A stretch of DNA of 64,000 nt from Alphaproteobacteria bacterium (GTDB taxonomy: Bacteria > Pseudomonadota > Alphaproteobacteria > Rhodobacterales > Rhodobacteraceae): positions 62,001-126,000 of the forward strand of contig JAUHVK010000006.1 in assembly GCA_030425145.1 (NCBI GenBank). The letters are read 5' to 3'. Made by a program: the position numbers and the translations under genes. Below the pieces are notes generated by a model that was not told where the DNA came from, did not search any database, and worked only from the letters and a program-made list of their open reading frames with translations. The first letter of the stretch is position 1, and each line of letters opens with the position of its first letter. This document shows, piece by piece, positions 1-8,504 of the stretch.

Positions 1-83
1 CCCTCCAGCATCGCATTGGCCGCCGCATAATGCTTGCGGATCGCCTCTTCGCGCAATTCCATCAGATCTGACGTTATGGACAT
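1..83 (-). CDS. Cut-off gene of unknown function (first ~28 codons)
   Basis: Only the start of this leftward gene is in the window; the rest lies beyond the left edge. The reading frame is open to the edge and begins with either ATG at 83 (MSITSDLMELREE...) or ATG at 62 (MELREEAIRKHYAAANAM...). Neither has a strong ribosome-binding site. The visible peptide is charged and helical. It lies about 65 bases downstream of the 372-aa gene, on the same strand, so it is probably the third gene of that operon. Too little is visible to name a family. Confidence 0.5.
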   Translation of the reverse strand, partial: MSITSDLMELREEAIRKHYAAANAMLE

Positions 84-147
84 CGGGCACGCCCCCGCTT
101 CTTCTTTTCAAAAATATGCAAACACGACCTCTCCAAAGGTGCGCCGC

Positions 148-1266
148 TCAATAACTCAAAACCCGCCCCGCATCGTTCACCACGAACTTTCGCACGCTGG
201 CAAAGCCTGGCGGGTTCAATTCCGCCAGCGCCTGAAACGGCCGCTCCGGCAGGATCACCATGCGTTCGGTCGCCGTTGTCCCGGTCTCGGCCCCTCGTCC
301 CGCAAACGGGTCCAGGGCAAACACCTCGCGGTCCACTTTGGAAAACCAGCCCGATTTCTCCTGCCGGACCCTTTCGCTTTCCAGCTCTTCGAGCGTCCAG
401 GCCAGCGCCCAATCCTGCCCGTCGGGCGCACGCGCCTGCTCCAGCACATCGCGGATCGGGCCGGACTGTTGGGTGAAGGAATGCGAGTACATCGGCCCGA
501 TGTGAAACCGCCGCAGCCGCTTGGGGTGCAGATCGTCGAAGGTCTCGTCAAACCCCTGCGCGATGGTCAAAAGCTTCAGCCCGCCAAGCGATTGCGCCAT
601 CAGATGCGCCTGCACCTCGGGCCAGCGCCGGTCGTCCTTGGGAAGCGCATCGCGCCCGCTGTCCTCGACCTCCATCAGGTAGATCGTCGGCAGGTTCACC
701 TGGCTGTCATAGACCCCCCAATGCAGCAGATACCGCCGGCGCGGCTCGGTCCCCGACAGCCACAGGCATTGCGGATCATTGCGTGCCCAGAACAACTTTC
801 CGCGCGTCAGTTCCTCATAGTAAAGCCGCTGGCTCATCGTGAACTGTAACCGCGTCGGGATCGCCTGATCACCGATGATCTCGGCCACCATCTGGTCCTT
901 GAGCACGTCGACCGAGGGCATGGTCCGCAAATGCTGATCCGCCTGCGCGGCATCATTCGCCATAACCAGCAATTCCGTCACCGTCGGAAACCCGCTGTCC
1001 TTCACGTCCATCGTCAAAGAGCCGAAGAACTGCCCCGTGTCGCGCCCAACCAGCAGGTACTTCATCGACAGCGCCCGGAAGGTCAGGTTGAGCGCCGTCA
1101 CATAGCGCGTCAGAACCTCGACCTCATCTTTGGTCAGACGCTTCTCCACATGTAGCATCGCGGCAACCCGGCCCAGATGGACGAGGATCTTTTCGAACTT
1201 TGCAAAATACCGGCGGCTGGCTTGGGTGTCAGGCAGGCCCCGGTGATCATTGGCCGCGTTGGTCAT
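148..1266 (-). CDS. Conserved hypothetical protein, 372 aa
   Basis: I do not recognise this 372-residue protein. It has no signal peptide or membrane segment and looks cytoplasmic. The N-terminal ~130 residues are mostly helical; the middle (about 140-240) is richer in predicted strands with many aromatic residues (LYYEEL, FWARND, YLLHWGVYD). Its ATG overlaps the stop of the upstream coiled-coil gene in an ATGA arrangement, so the two are translationally coupled and probably act together. The partner has TelA-like features, so a role in the same envelope or stress complex is possible, but that is inference from position only. Confidence 0.8.
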   Translation of the reverse strand: MTNAANDHRGLPDTQASRRYFAKFEKILVHLGRVAAMLHVEKRLTKDEVEVLTRYVTALNLTFRALSMKYLLVGRDTGQFFGSLTMDVKDSGFPTVTELLVMANDAAQADQHLRTMPSVDVLKDQMVAEIIGDQAIPTRLQFTMSQRLYYEELTRGKLFWARNDPQCLWLSGTEPRRRYLLHWGVYDSQVNLPTIYLMEVEDSGRDALPKDDRRWPEVQAHLMAQSLGGLKLLTIAQGFDETFDDLHPKRLRRFHIGPMYSHSFTQQSGPIRDVLEQARAPDGQDWALAWTLEELESERVRQEKSGWFSKVDREVFALDPFAGRGAETGTTATERMVILPERPFQALAELNPPGFASVRKFVVNDAGRVLSY

Positions 1267-2339
1267 GCTCCATACAGGTTCTTGTCATGTTTCTCGACGA
1301 TCGCTTGGAAACGGCGGGCAAAGCGTTCATCCGCCTTGGCCTTGGCCTCAAGCACCTCGCGGGCGAACACCATGTGGTCCTCGTGGCTTTCCAGCATGTC
1401 GGCCATCTTCTGATTGGTCGCTGCGCCGATCCCGGCCATCGCGGTCTGGGCTTCCTGATCGGTCTTCACCCCGATCTCGTTGATCCGGTGCGCCACGTCC
1501 TGCTGCTGCGCGGTCTTGAGAGACTTCGACAGCGCATCATACAGAACCACGCGCTGCTTGGTGTCGGTCTGGAGCTTGTTGATCAGCACCATCTGCGTCG
1601 CCGCCTGGTTCTGCAGCGAGTCGATCCAGGTCTTGCCCTTCTCGATATAGCGCTCAAGCGTCTGGCTCTTGGCCAGTTTGACCTGCTCGTCCTGCACCAT
1701 GGCGTTGTAGGCGGCGTTCAGCTCGGCCAGTTCGGTTTCCAGCTTGGTTCGCGCGGCGGCATCCTGTTCGACGCTGATCTTGTTTTCCAACTCGATGATC
1801 TTGGGGTCCATCGCCAGAATCTCGGCCCGAACGCTCTCAAGCTCACCAACAGTCGCTTCGCGTTCATCCAAGGTCTCGGAAAGGTTCACTTCCACCTTGT
1901 CCTTCTGCTCGTTGAGCAGATTCAACTGGCCCTGTAGCAGATTCACGATCACGTCCGATTTGGCGATCAGATCCTGCAGTTTATCGTCAATGGACGCGGT
2001 CTTCATCCGCTCCTGTCGCATCGACTCGGATTTGCCTTTGGAGAAGATGCCGACAAAGTTTTCCCATCCGGTCTTCGACCGCATCTCGTCGAAATCCTTG
2101 GAAAATGCGGCGGTCACGTCATCCAGCCCCATGATCAGTTCCGCGATATTCGCGTTCATCACGTCGGTATGGACGTGAACGTCTTCCAGCGTCGCATTCT
2201 CGATGTCGAAGGTGACGTCTGTGCCATCCTTCATCTTGGCGCGTGCGGTTTCGATGCGGCTGGTCAGCTCCGCGATCTTGGCCTGTGCTTCGGCCACCTG
2301 TGCCTGGCTTTCGCGAACCTGAGCGTCGAAATCAGCCAT
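1263..2339 (-). CDS. Coiled-coil protein, possibly TelA-like
   Basis: A 358-residue, Glu/Lys/Ala-rich protein without signal peptide or membrane segments. Long heptad-like stretches run from about residue 5 to 40 (QVAEAQAKIAELTSRIETA) and again from about 130 to 340. The central segment (KLQDLIAKSDVIVNLLQGQL to SVRAEILAM) and the later QMVLINKLQTDTKQRV stretch recall the helical layout of TelA/KlaA 'toxic anion resistance' proteins, but I see no clear signature, so this is a weak resemblance. ATG at 2339 was chosen because GGAGGATTTGG precedes it; the frame stays open upstream without a ribosome-binding site. First gene of a leftward operon, divergent from an exported protein. Confidence 0.75.
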   Translation of the reverse strand: MADFDAQVRESQAQVAEAQAKIAELTSRIETARAKMKDGTDVTFDIENATLEDVHVHTDVMNANIAELIMGLDDVTAAFSKDFDEMRSKTGWENFVGIFSKGKSESMRQERMKTASIDDKLQDLIAKSDVIVNLLQGQLNLLNEQKDKVEVNLSETLDEREATVGELESVRAEILAMDPKIIELENKISVEQDAAARTKLETELAELNAAYNAMVQDEQVKLAKSQTLERYIEKGKTWIDSLQNQAATQMVLINKLQTDTKQRVVLYDALSKSLKTAQQQDVAHRINEIGVKTDQEAQTAMAGIGAATNQKMADMLESHEDHMVFAREVLEAKAKADERFARRFQAIVEKHDKNLYGA

Positions 2340-2519
2340 TCCAAATCCTCCAATCAATCCATCCGATCCGACCATCAATGCAGAGTTGGGGGCTGTCGAA
2401 CCGGGACTGGCAAAACATTCGCAAATGCCCGGTTGAAAGGGAAGCAAAGATCGCGCTTAAAGGTCGTCAAGGTGCTGCGGTGGACCGTGGTGCTCGACCA
2501 TCTTACTGGGGAATTTGAC

Positions 2520-3083
2520 ATGAAACGAATTACGATCCTCGCCCTGACCGCGGCACTTTCTCTGCCGCTTGCTGCTCAGGCGGATGAAATTTCCGACACT
2601 CTGCAAGCGGCCATTGACGCCTATAACGAAGGTGACATCACTTACGCGCTCGAGGAACTGGACTACGCCCGTCAGAAAATGATGGCCCTGCGTGCTGAGG
2701 CGTTCCAGCAATTCCTGCCCGCCGCCCCGGATGGCTGGAGCCGTGATGTGGAAACTGAAATGCAGGCCGGTCTTGCGATGATGGGCGGCGGCATGGGCGC
2801 CAGCGCTGAATATCGCGCGCCGGATGGGTCGCAATATTACACGATCACCATGATGGCGGATAACGCGATGGTCGTCAGCATGGGAAGCATGATTGCCAAT
2901 GCGGCGGCCATGGGCATGAAGGTCGAACGGGTTGGCCGTCAGCGCGTGGCGATCAATGATGGACAGGCCATGGCGCTGGTCAACAACCGCATCCTCGTCA
3001 CTGTCGAAGGCGGCGATGAAGCGCTGATGATGCAGGCGATGGAGTCGATTGACTTCGAGGCGCTGTCGAACTTCGGTAACTGA
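2520..3083 (+). CDS. Exported protein of unknown function
   Basis: A 187-residue protein with a clear Sec signal peptide (MKRITILALTAALSLPLAAQA, cut before DE). The mature part starts with a helical stretch (DTLQAAIDAYNEGDITYALEELDYARQ, quoted here as DAYNEGDITYALEELDYA) resembling one tetratricopeptide-like repeat, followed by a Met/Gly-rich middle and a C-terminal strand-rich domain. Probably periplasmic. GGGGAA lies just before the ATG. It is transcribed away from the coiled-coil operon with a 180-base gap, and ends in a strong hairpin terminator. Function unknown. Confidence 0.8.
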   Translation: MKRITILALTAALSLPLAAQADEISDTLQAAIDAYNEGDITYALEELDYARQKMMALRAEAFQQFLPAAPDGWSRDVETEMQAGLAMMGGGMGASAEYRAPDGSQYYTITMMADNAMVVSMGSMIANAAAMGMKVERVGRQRVAINDGQAMALVNNRILVTVEGGDEALMMQAMESIDFEALSNFGN

Positions 3084-3087
3084 GAAA

Positions 3088-3104
3088 TTTGACCATCCGG
3101 TAAA
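3088..3104. repeat. TTTGACC-N4-GGTAAA dyad
   Basis: TTTGACC ATCC GGTAAA directly follows the stop codon of the exported protein. Related dyads occur at 5020-5036, 36381-36396 and 48957-48974. It could be a protein-binding site or part of the RNA 3' end. Confidence 0.4.
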
Positions 3105-3108
3105 AACC

Positions 3109-3138
3109 CGAAAGGCGTCTTTGCTGCGACGCCTTTCG
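3109..3138 (+). terminator. Hairpin terminator
   Basis: Arms CGAAAGGCGTC and GACGCCTTTCG enclose an 8-base loop and end the exported-protein transcript. The 3' side is followed by a T-rich stretch rather than a pure T-run. Confidence 0.7.
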
Positions 3139-3208
3139 TCGTCTTTGGGCTTGCTGACCTGCGTCTTGTGACGCATCCCTTGCGCGACCCAGCCAAGGAG
3201 CGTCCTCA

Positions 3209-3550
3209 ATGTCCGACCTGTTCCTGCGCGTCCTGACCTCTGTTGAAGCAGAGGAAGACGCGCCACCCGCCGATCGTGTGATCTCGGGGGCGCCGAAGTT
3301 CACAACGTGGAACCATGAAGACCGCGACGGTCTTTATTGTGGCATCTGGGAATCCACGCCCGGCCATTGGCGTATCTCCTATGACGAATGGGAATTCTGC
3401 CACATCCTGTCCGGCCATTCGATCATCACCGACGCGGACGGCACGGAATTTGAACTCAAGGCGGGTGACAGCTTCATTTTGCGTCCGGGCTTCTCGGGGT
3501 CCTGGAACGTTATCGAAACCACCCGGAAAGAATACGTAATCCGTACGTAA
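3209..3550 (+). CDS. Cupin-domain protein (DUF861/EutQ-like)
   Basis: A 113-residue single-domain cupin of the DUF861 type, related to EutQ and ureidoglycine aminohydrolase-like cupins. The family pattern is visible: TTWNHEDRDGLYCGIWESTPG, then the WEFCHILSGHSIITDADG strand pair and GDSFILRPGFSGSWNVIE. Proteins of this type are small cytoplasmic beta-barrels; many have no assigned reaction. AAGGAG precedes the ATG. The amidinotransferase gene begins 24 bases after the stop, so the two form an operon and the cupin may process or bind the product of that enzyme (inference). Confidence 0.85.
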   Translation: MSDLFLRVLTSVEAEEDAPPADRVISGAPKFTTWNHEDRDGLYCGIWESTPGHWRISYDEWEFCHILSGHSIITDADGTEFELKAGDSFILRPGFSGSWNVIETTRKEYVIRT

Positions 3551-3574
3551 CTCCCCCAATCAAGGAAGAACCGA

Positions 3575-4696
3575 ATGAATTGGTCACCTGACAAGACCCA
3601 AGTCAAAAGCTGGAACGAATGGGACACTCTACGCCACGTGATCGTGGGTAAAGCAGATGACTGCCATATCCCGCCGGAAGAACCCGCGCTGGATGCGAAA
3701 GTGCCCGAGGACAGCGACATGCGCGGCCAGTGGGGCCGCCGTCCGCAGGAGACCATCGACCGCGCGAATGAGCTTTTGGACAACTTCGCCGAGATGCTGC
3801 GCAAGCGTGGTGTGCGTGTGGATCGCCCGACGCCGACGGATTTCTCCAAGCCGGTCACGACCCCGGATTTCCACACCGACAGCCAGTTCGGCTGCATGCC
3901 GCCCCGCGACGTGCTGCTGACCGTGGGACACGAGATCCTCGAAGCGACCATGTCCTATCGCTGCCGCTGGTTCGAATACCTCTGCTACCGGCCGTTGATG
4001 CAGCAATATTGGGAAGAAGACGTGAATTTTCGCCACGAAGCGGCTCCCAAGCCGCGGCTGACGGATGAGGATTACCACGCCGATTACCTGTCCGAGAAGA
4101 TCGGCATCGAAAAGCGCCTCAAGTGGACCGCGGAAAAGCACTTTGTCACCACCGAAGAAGAACCGCTCTTCGATGCCGCCGACGTGCTCCGCTTTGGCAA
4201 GGACCTGATCGTGCAGCACGGGTTCACCACGAACCTCAAGGGCATCGAATGGCTGCGCCGTCACTTCCCCGACCACCGCGTCCGCGCGGTGAACTTCCCG
4301 GGTGACCCATACCCGATCCATATCGACGCGACCTTTACACCGCTGCGCCCGGGTCTGATCCTGAACAACCCGAACCGCCGGTTGCCCGAGGAACAGCGGG
4401 AGTACTTCAAGAAGAACGATTGGGAAATCGTTGATGCCGCACAGCCCGCGCATAACACACCGCCGCCCCTGTGCTATTCCTCGACTTGGCTGTCGATGAA
4501 CGTGCTGGTGCTTGATCCCAAGACGGTCTGCGTCGAGGCGTCCGAGGTCTACCAGATGGAGCAGATGGACAAGCTGGGCATGGAAGTGATCCCGGTCGAT
4601 CTGCGTGATGCCTATGCCTTTGGCGGCGGCCTGCATTGCTGCACGGCGGATGTCTACCGCGATGGCGACTGCGAGGATTATTTCCCGGTTCAGTAA
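3575..4696 (+). CDS. Glycine amidinotransferase-like enzyme
   Basis: A 373-residue member of the L-arginine:glycine amidinotransferase family (human AGAT, cyanotoxin CyrA/SxtG, phaseolotoxin AmtA). These move an amidino group from arginine to an amine, releasing ornithine. Three catalytic blocks are visible: EPLFDAADVLRFGKD with the Asp, YPIHIDATFTPL with the His, and GGGLHCCTADVYR with the nucleophilic Cys (first or second of the pair). The length fits the bacterial branch. GGAAGAACCG precedes the ATG and the upstream gene is a cupin. The acceptor (glycine or another amine) cannot be read from sequence. Sarcosine oxidase genes lie 3 kb away, which could link guanidinoacetate/creatine-type compounds to sarcosine, but nothing proves it. 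Confidence 0.88.
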   Translation: MNWSPDKTQVKSWNEWDTLRHVIVGKADDCHIPPEEPALDAKVPEDSDMRGQWGRRPQETIDRANELLDNFAEMLRKRGVRVDRPTPTDFSKPVTTPDFHTDSQFGCMPPRDVLLTVGHEILEATMSYRCRWFEYLCYRPLMQQYWEEDVNFRHEAAPKPRLTDEDYHADYLSEKIGIEKRLKWTAEKHFVTTEEEPLFDAADVLRFGKDLIVQHGFTTNLKGIEWLRRHFPDHRVRAVNFPGDPYPIHIDATFTPLRPGLILNNPNRRLPEEQREYFKKNDWEIVDAAQPAHNTPPPLCYSSTWLSMNVLVLDPKTVCVEASEVYQMEQMDKLGMEVIPVDLRDAYAFGGGLHCCTADVYRDGDCEDYFPVQ

Positions 4697-4703
4697 GGCT
4701 GGG

Positions 4704-4753
4704 TGCCAAGTGTTTTCGAAAACACTTGGCACGACATTTCGAAATGTCGTGCC
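4704..4753. repeat. Twin perfect palindromes after the amidinotransferase
   Basis: Two perfect palindromes overlap by four bases: one of 28 bases with core AAGTGTTTTCGAAAACACTT (4704-4731) and one of 26 bases with core ACGACATTTCGAAATGTCGT (4728-4753). They lie between the stop codons of two convergent genes and probably act as a bidirectional terminator. The first is a sequence relative of the palindrome at 50305-50330. Two copies of ACCGTACGGT follow at 4761 and 4783, inside the pseudogene end. Confidence 0.75.
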
Positions 4754-4769
4754 GCTTTGAACCGTACGG

Positions 4770-5762
4770 TCAGCCTATCCGAACCGTACGGTCGAGCAAA
4801 TCCACACCCTGCTGCGCCCATAGGTGCAGCAGGTCTATGAAGATCCAGTTCTCGGCCAGCTTGTTCCCATCGCGGCGGTAGAAGTCGATCACCCGGAATT
4901 CCACCCGTTTCCCGGTAGCGGGCATCCCCATGAACCCTCCGGTGAACTCGGCGGTGAAGTTGGGCCAACCGAAGAAACCACCGAAATGTCCCTCGGCCAT
5001 CCGGCAGAGGTGGCCGGTTTTTGACCGATTGGTAAAACTTTTTGCGGAACGGCCCGGAATATTGCTCGGCATAGCGCGGGATTGTGTATGTCGCCCCGAT
5101 CCCGGCAGGCCCCCACCACAGCATGTCTTCGTGCCAGGTGCGGCGCAGTCTTCCTCCAAAGGCAGTCCAAGGTTCCGGCTGCCCAGATCGCCCACCATCG
5201 CGTTGATGGCGTGCAGGGTTGCGGCACCTTCCGCCGCCGGCGCGTCTTGGTAGAGCAGCCCGTCATGTGTGATCGGCCCCGGCTGCACCAGATGCGCGCC
5301 GGTCTGCGGACCGAAGGGGTTTTGCCCGGCCTGCATCATCAGGTGAGTCAGGTCGAAATACATCACCTCTTCGATGATCAGGCCTCCTTCGATCTTGTGG
5401 AACGCGCCGAAGCGGAGCATCGCGATTTTGCGGGTCGGGCGGATACCCCTGAGCGGCTGGTCGAAGAGACCTATCAGATGCCCCATTGACGCAACCCAGA
5501 CGTCGCCGTCGTCGGTCATGTGGTTGCACCCGGCAAGAAAGAGATCGCTGCGCCGTTGCAGCGAGGTCAGGGCGGTCTTGATCGGTGTCCAGAACTGCGC
5601 GGCCACTGCCTCGGGACCGTTCAGCAGGCAGACGGGATGATACCCGCGCCAGATCAGGTCGGGGTGGCAGAAGCGGACGAGAACCTATGTCGTGCCCTCT
5701 TCGCCGGACAGGGCAGCATAGTAATCGCGGATGAGCTGTTTTTCGGATTGGAAGCCAGTCAT
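4770..5762 (-). pseudogene. Broken SnoaL-like polyketide-cyclase-family gene
   Basis: A two-domain SnoaL-like (NTF2-fold) protein can be reconstructed but is interrupted three times. It starts MTGFQSEKQLIRDYYAALSG at 5762, meets an in-frame TAG at 5687-5685, then continues in the same frame (FCHPDLIWRGYHPV...). Near 5150 the frame shifts so that WHEDMLWWGPAGIGATYTIP is read in another frame, and near 5030 it shifts back to give TGHLCRMAEGHFGGFFGWPN and the C-terminus LLHLWAQQGVDLLDRTVRIG. Intact relatives bind small hydrophobic substrates or have unknown roles. A sequencing error could explain one lesion but hardly all three. Confidence 0.8.
5020..5036. repeat. TTTGACC-N4-GGTAAA dyad inside pseudogene
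   Basis: TTTGACC GATT GGTAAA, flanked by more T and A, coincides with the second frame break of the SnoaL-like pseudogene. It is the closest relative of the copy at 3088-3104. Confidence 0.4.
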
Positions 5763-5922
5763 GGCGGGCCTTCTGCATTCGTATGCAGTCACCCGCAGAA
5801 TGCCCGAATTGACCGTATCGGCAAACTGAAAGACAGGCAGTGCCGCGCCTGTGACATTTTCTACGCCACCCGCCACGTAAGAGAATTTTTCGAAAAATTT
5901 TTGGTCCTAAGTCCGTTTTGTT

Positions 5923-5947
5923 GGAACCGGTTGCACCGTTGTGCGTT
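5923..5947 (+). promoter_or_regulatory. Possible EcfG-type promoter (GGAAC-N16-CGTT)
   Basis: The 5763-6086 gap holds no gene. It contains GGAAC, a 16-base spacer and CGTT, matching the consensus for the alphaproteobacterial general-stress sigma factor EcfG, about 140 bases before the sensor kinase. The gap also holds AATTTTTCGAAAAATT (5884-5899) and two AACCGGTT sites. Whether this organism has EcfG is unknown, so confidence is low. Confidence 0.25.
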
Positions 5948-6086
5948 GCTTGACGGGAACCTGAGCAAAGAAACCGGTTAGAGTTGCTATGTCTTCGACA
6001 ATCCTGATGGCAATCATGGAAATAACGGCGCCAGTCTACACTTGCACTGTCGCGCGGCTTGACGGTTCCTGTATGCCTTAGCCGCT

Positions 6087-7847
6087 ATGGAAACGTCTGA
6101 ACCAAATATCGCCATCTCGCCCAGCAGAGTGAGCGCCGCGAAGTCGCAGAGCCAAAAGCTGGTTGTGCGGATCGCGGTCCTTTTGTCTTTGGCGCTGCTG
6201 CCCATCGGGTTGGTGGCGATGGGGCAAAGCTGGCGGGCGCTGACCATCACCAACGAGAATGTCGAAGCGTCCATCCATGCGCGAACGGCCGAGTTGGTCG
6301 CGCCCGAACGGCAAGCGCTTTTGTCGAAGCTTGGCATTGCCAGTGCGCTTTCCGATACGCTGGGGGCCACCGCGTTGAGCATTGATGATTGCACCGCCAT
6401 CATGCAGCGCATCCAGCAGAGCAGCGCGCGATTGGCGTTTGCCGGGCTGTTGGAGCCGGGGTCCGTGTCCAACTGCAACAGCGTCGGGAGGCAGTTCAAC
6501 TTTCTGCCTGACCCGCGGTCAGACGAACTTTTTGCGAACCCCGAACCCTACATCACCTTTAACCCTCAAGGGTCGGCGTCCGGGTTGCCGGTCATCATCG
6601 TGGCCTATCCGACCTATGCCAATGACGAGAGCTTCAAGGGGTTTGTGACGATCTCGTTCGAGATCGCGCCGCTGCTGCATTCCGAAAGCGAAACCAGCCA
6701 GAACCAGGATGTTGCGCTGGTCACGTTCAACAAGTTCGGCGACACGTTGTCGACCTATTCCCCGGAAGGCCCGATCGCGGATTACCTCCCCTCTGGTCTG
6801 GCCATCGAAGGGTTTGTGAATCAGGGCGATACATTCTTCACGGCCACCACGCCTTTGGGGGAAAAGCGGCTGATTTCGGTTGTGCCGATCCTGTCGGGCG
6901 AGGTTTACGCGCTGGGCAGTTGGGGCCGGGCCGCATTGCAGCAAACCAGTGCGCCGTGGTTCACGGTCACAACGCTGCTGTTTCCATTTCTCATGTGGAT
7001 CGTCGGGATTATCGTGGCGGTTACGTCACTCAATCGCCTTGTGCTGCGCCACATCAGCGATCTGGGTCGCCGGATGCGGCGGTTTGCGATGCATCGCGAT
7101 GTCGAGACCTCGACAAAGATCGAAGATGCGCCAAGTGAGATTCAAACGATTAACGAGACCTTCGAGGGCATGGCCGACCAGCTGTTGCGCGATGAGGCGG
7201 ATCTCGAAAACGCATTGTTTGAACGCGAGGTGCTGCTCAAGGAAGTGCACCACCGGGTGAAAAACAACCTCCAGCTTATATCATCCATCATCAACATGCA
7301 GGTGCGTCAGGTGGCCAGCCCCGAAGCGGTTGCCGCTCTGAGGCAATTTCAGGATCGGGTGACCAGCCTCGCCTCGGTGCACCGGGCGCTCTATCAAGAG
7401 CCATCACTGACCCGTATCCGGTTCGATGTGCTGCTGGGCGATCTGGTGTCACAGGTCAACACCATTGGCAATTCCGGGGACAGGCCTGTCGAAATTGACC
7501 TAGACCTCGACCCGGTGACGCTCTTGCCGGATCAGACCAACCCCTTGGCGATGGTGACGACCGAAGCGCTGTCCAACGCGTTCAAATATGGCGGTCCGGG
7601 TTTGGATGGGGTGTTCCGTCTAAAGCTGTCCCTCAAGGAGTTGAGAGATGGCGATAAGACCAGTGTTCGCCTGACGATCGAAAACAGCGTAGATACCGAA
7701 GCGCGCCCGCAAGAGGGCACCGGGCTGGGCAAGCGGCTCATCCTCGCGTTTGCCAGCCAGTTGGACGGAGAGTTGCAGCAGGTGGATGATGAGGGCCGGT
7801 ACTGCCTGACGATCACCTTCGACTACCAGCCGTTCACCCCTGAATGA
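6087..7847 (+). CDS. Membrane sensor histidine kinase (HisKA_2 type)
   Basis: A 586-residue inner-membrane sensor kinase. One membrane segment lies near residues 25-46, a periplasmic sensing region of ~240 residues follows, then a second segment (WFTVTTLLFPFLMWIVGIIV, about 290-310), a HAMP-like linker and the HisKA_2 motif LLKEVHHRVKNNLQLISS with the phosphorylated His near residue 388. The ATP-binding domain has NPLAMVTTEALSNAFKYG and a late GTGLGKRL glycine loop. HisKA_2 kinases usually signal to stand-alone receivers, including PhyR-type anti-anti-sigma factors. No response regulator is nearby, so it is an orphan. The periplasmic domain has no motif I recognise. Confidence 0.9.
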   Translation: METSEPNIAISPSRVSAAKSQSQKLVVRIAVLLSLALLPIGLVAMGQSWRALTITNENVEASIHARTAELVAPERQALLSKLGIASALSDTLGATALSIDDCTAIMQRIQQSSARLAFAGLLEPGSVSNCNSVGRQFNFLPDPRSDELFANPEPYITFNPQGSASGLPVIIVAYPTYANDESFKGFVTISFEIAPLLHSESETSQNQDVALVTFNKFGDTLSTYSPEGPIADYLPSGLAIEGFVNQGDTFFTATTPLGEKRLISVVPILSGEVYALGSWGRAALQQTSAPWFTVTTLLFPFLMWIVGIIVAVTSLNRLVLRHISDLGRRMRRFAMHRDVETSTKIEDAPSEIQTINETFEGMADQLLRDEADLENALFEREVLLKEVHHRVKNNLQLISSIINMQVRQVASPEAVAALRQFQDRVTSLASVHRALYQEPSLTRIRFDVLLGDLVSQVNTIGNSGDRPVEIDLDLDPVTLLPDQTNPLAMVTTEALSNAFKYGGPGLDGVFRLKLSLKELRDGDKTSVRLTIENSVDTEARPQEGTGLGKRLILAFASQLDGELQQVDDEGRYCLTITFDYQPFTPE

Positions 7848-7940
7848 CCAACGCAAAAAGCGCGCCCGGATGTACGTGTGTCAGAGCGCCGTATGTTACA
7901 GACGGTCAACCAATGCTGAGCCGGCGGAATTGTGCCCGGT

Positions 7941-8504
7941 TCAGAGTGCGGACCGCATCGCTGTCAGCAGCGCGTGATGCAACGATTTCGCCGAAGAGCG
8001 CGCGCTGAAGATCGTCAGAGCATCCGGCGCGCTGCGCAGGACGTAGACTCCCATGTAGTGGATGACACTCCGCACCGCGGCCTCGACGGGTGTCGTCTCA
8101 ATGTCGATATTGGCGCAAAGCTGCATCACCCGTTCGACCCCATCGCCCCGCATGTCGAATGAGACCCACGCATCAGTCTGTTCGGTGATCGCCGCTGTAA
8201 TGCCGAAGCGGGTGGTCAGTTGCGCGGCAAGGTCTTCGTGAGTGTCGAAGGGTGCAGTGACCATCCACTGGTCCTGCCCCATCCAGAAGGCCGACATGGG
8301 CTCGGATCGGACCCAAGTGCCCACACCGGGAGCTTTGCCGCCCAGCACTGTACCGAGATGTTCGGCACAGGCGATTTCCTGTCCCAAACGGGCGGAGACA
8401 GAGGCCAATGCATGTCCGGGATTTTCGGTCAGCGTGACACCGGCCACCTGATCGATGTGGGGGGCTGTGCCGCCAAGGGCGCAAAGCGGGGCCAGATCAT
8501 GCAC
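7941..8504 (-). CDS. soxG: Sarcosine oxidase gamma subunit
   Basis: The smallest-function subunit of heterotetrameric sarcosine oxidase, 187 residues, which packs against the folate-binding part of the alpha subunit. Typical features are SFDMRGDGVERVMQLCANID and the C-terminal AAVRSVIHYMGVYVLRSAPD. I chose GTG at 8504 because GGAAGGAGAG lies just upstream; a longer reading to 8567 would run deep into soxA. The start overlaps the soxA stop by eight bases, so translation is coupled. Last gene of soxBDAG; no obvious terminator follows before the tail-to-tail sensor kinase. Confidence 0.9.
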   Translation of the reverse strand: MHDLAPLCALGGTAPHIDQVAGVTLTENPGHALASVSARLGQEIACAEHLGTVLGGKAPGVGTWVRSEPMSAFWMGQDQWMVTAPFDTHEDLAAQLTTRFGITAAITEQTDAWVSFDMRGDGVERVMQLCANIDIETTPVEAAVRSVIHYMGVYVLRSAPDALTIFSARSSAKSLHHALLTAMRSAL

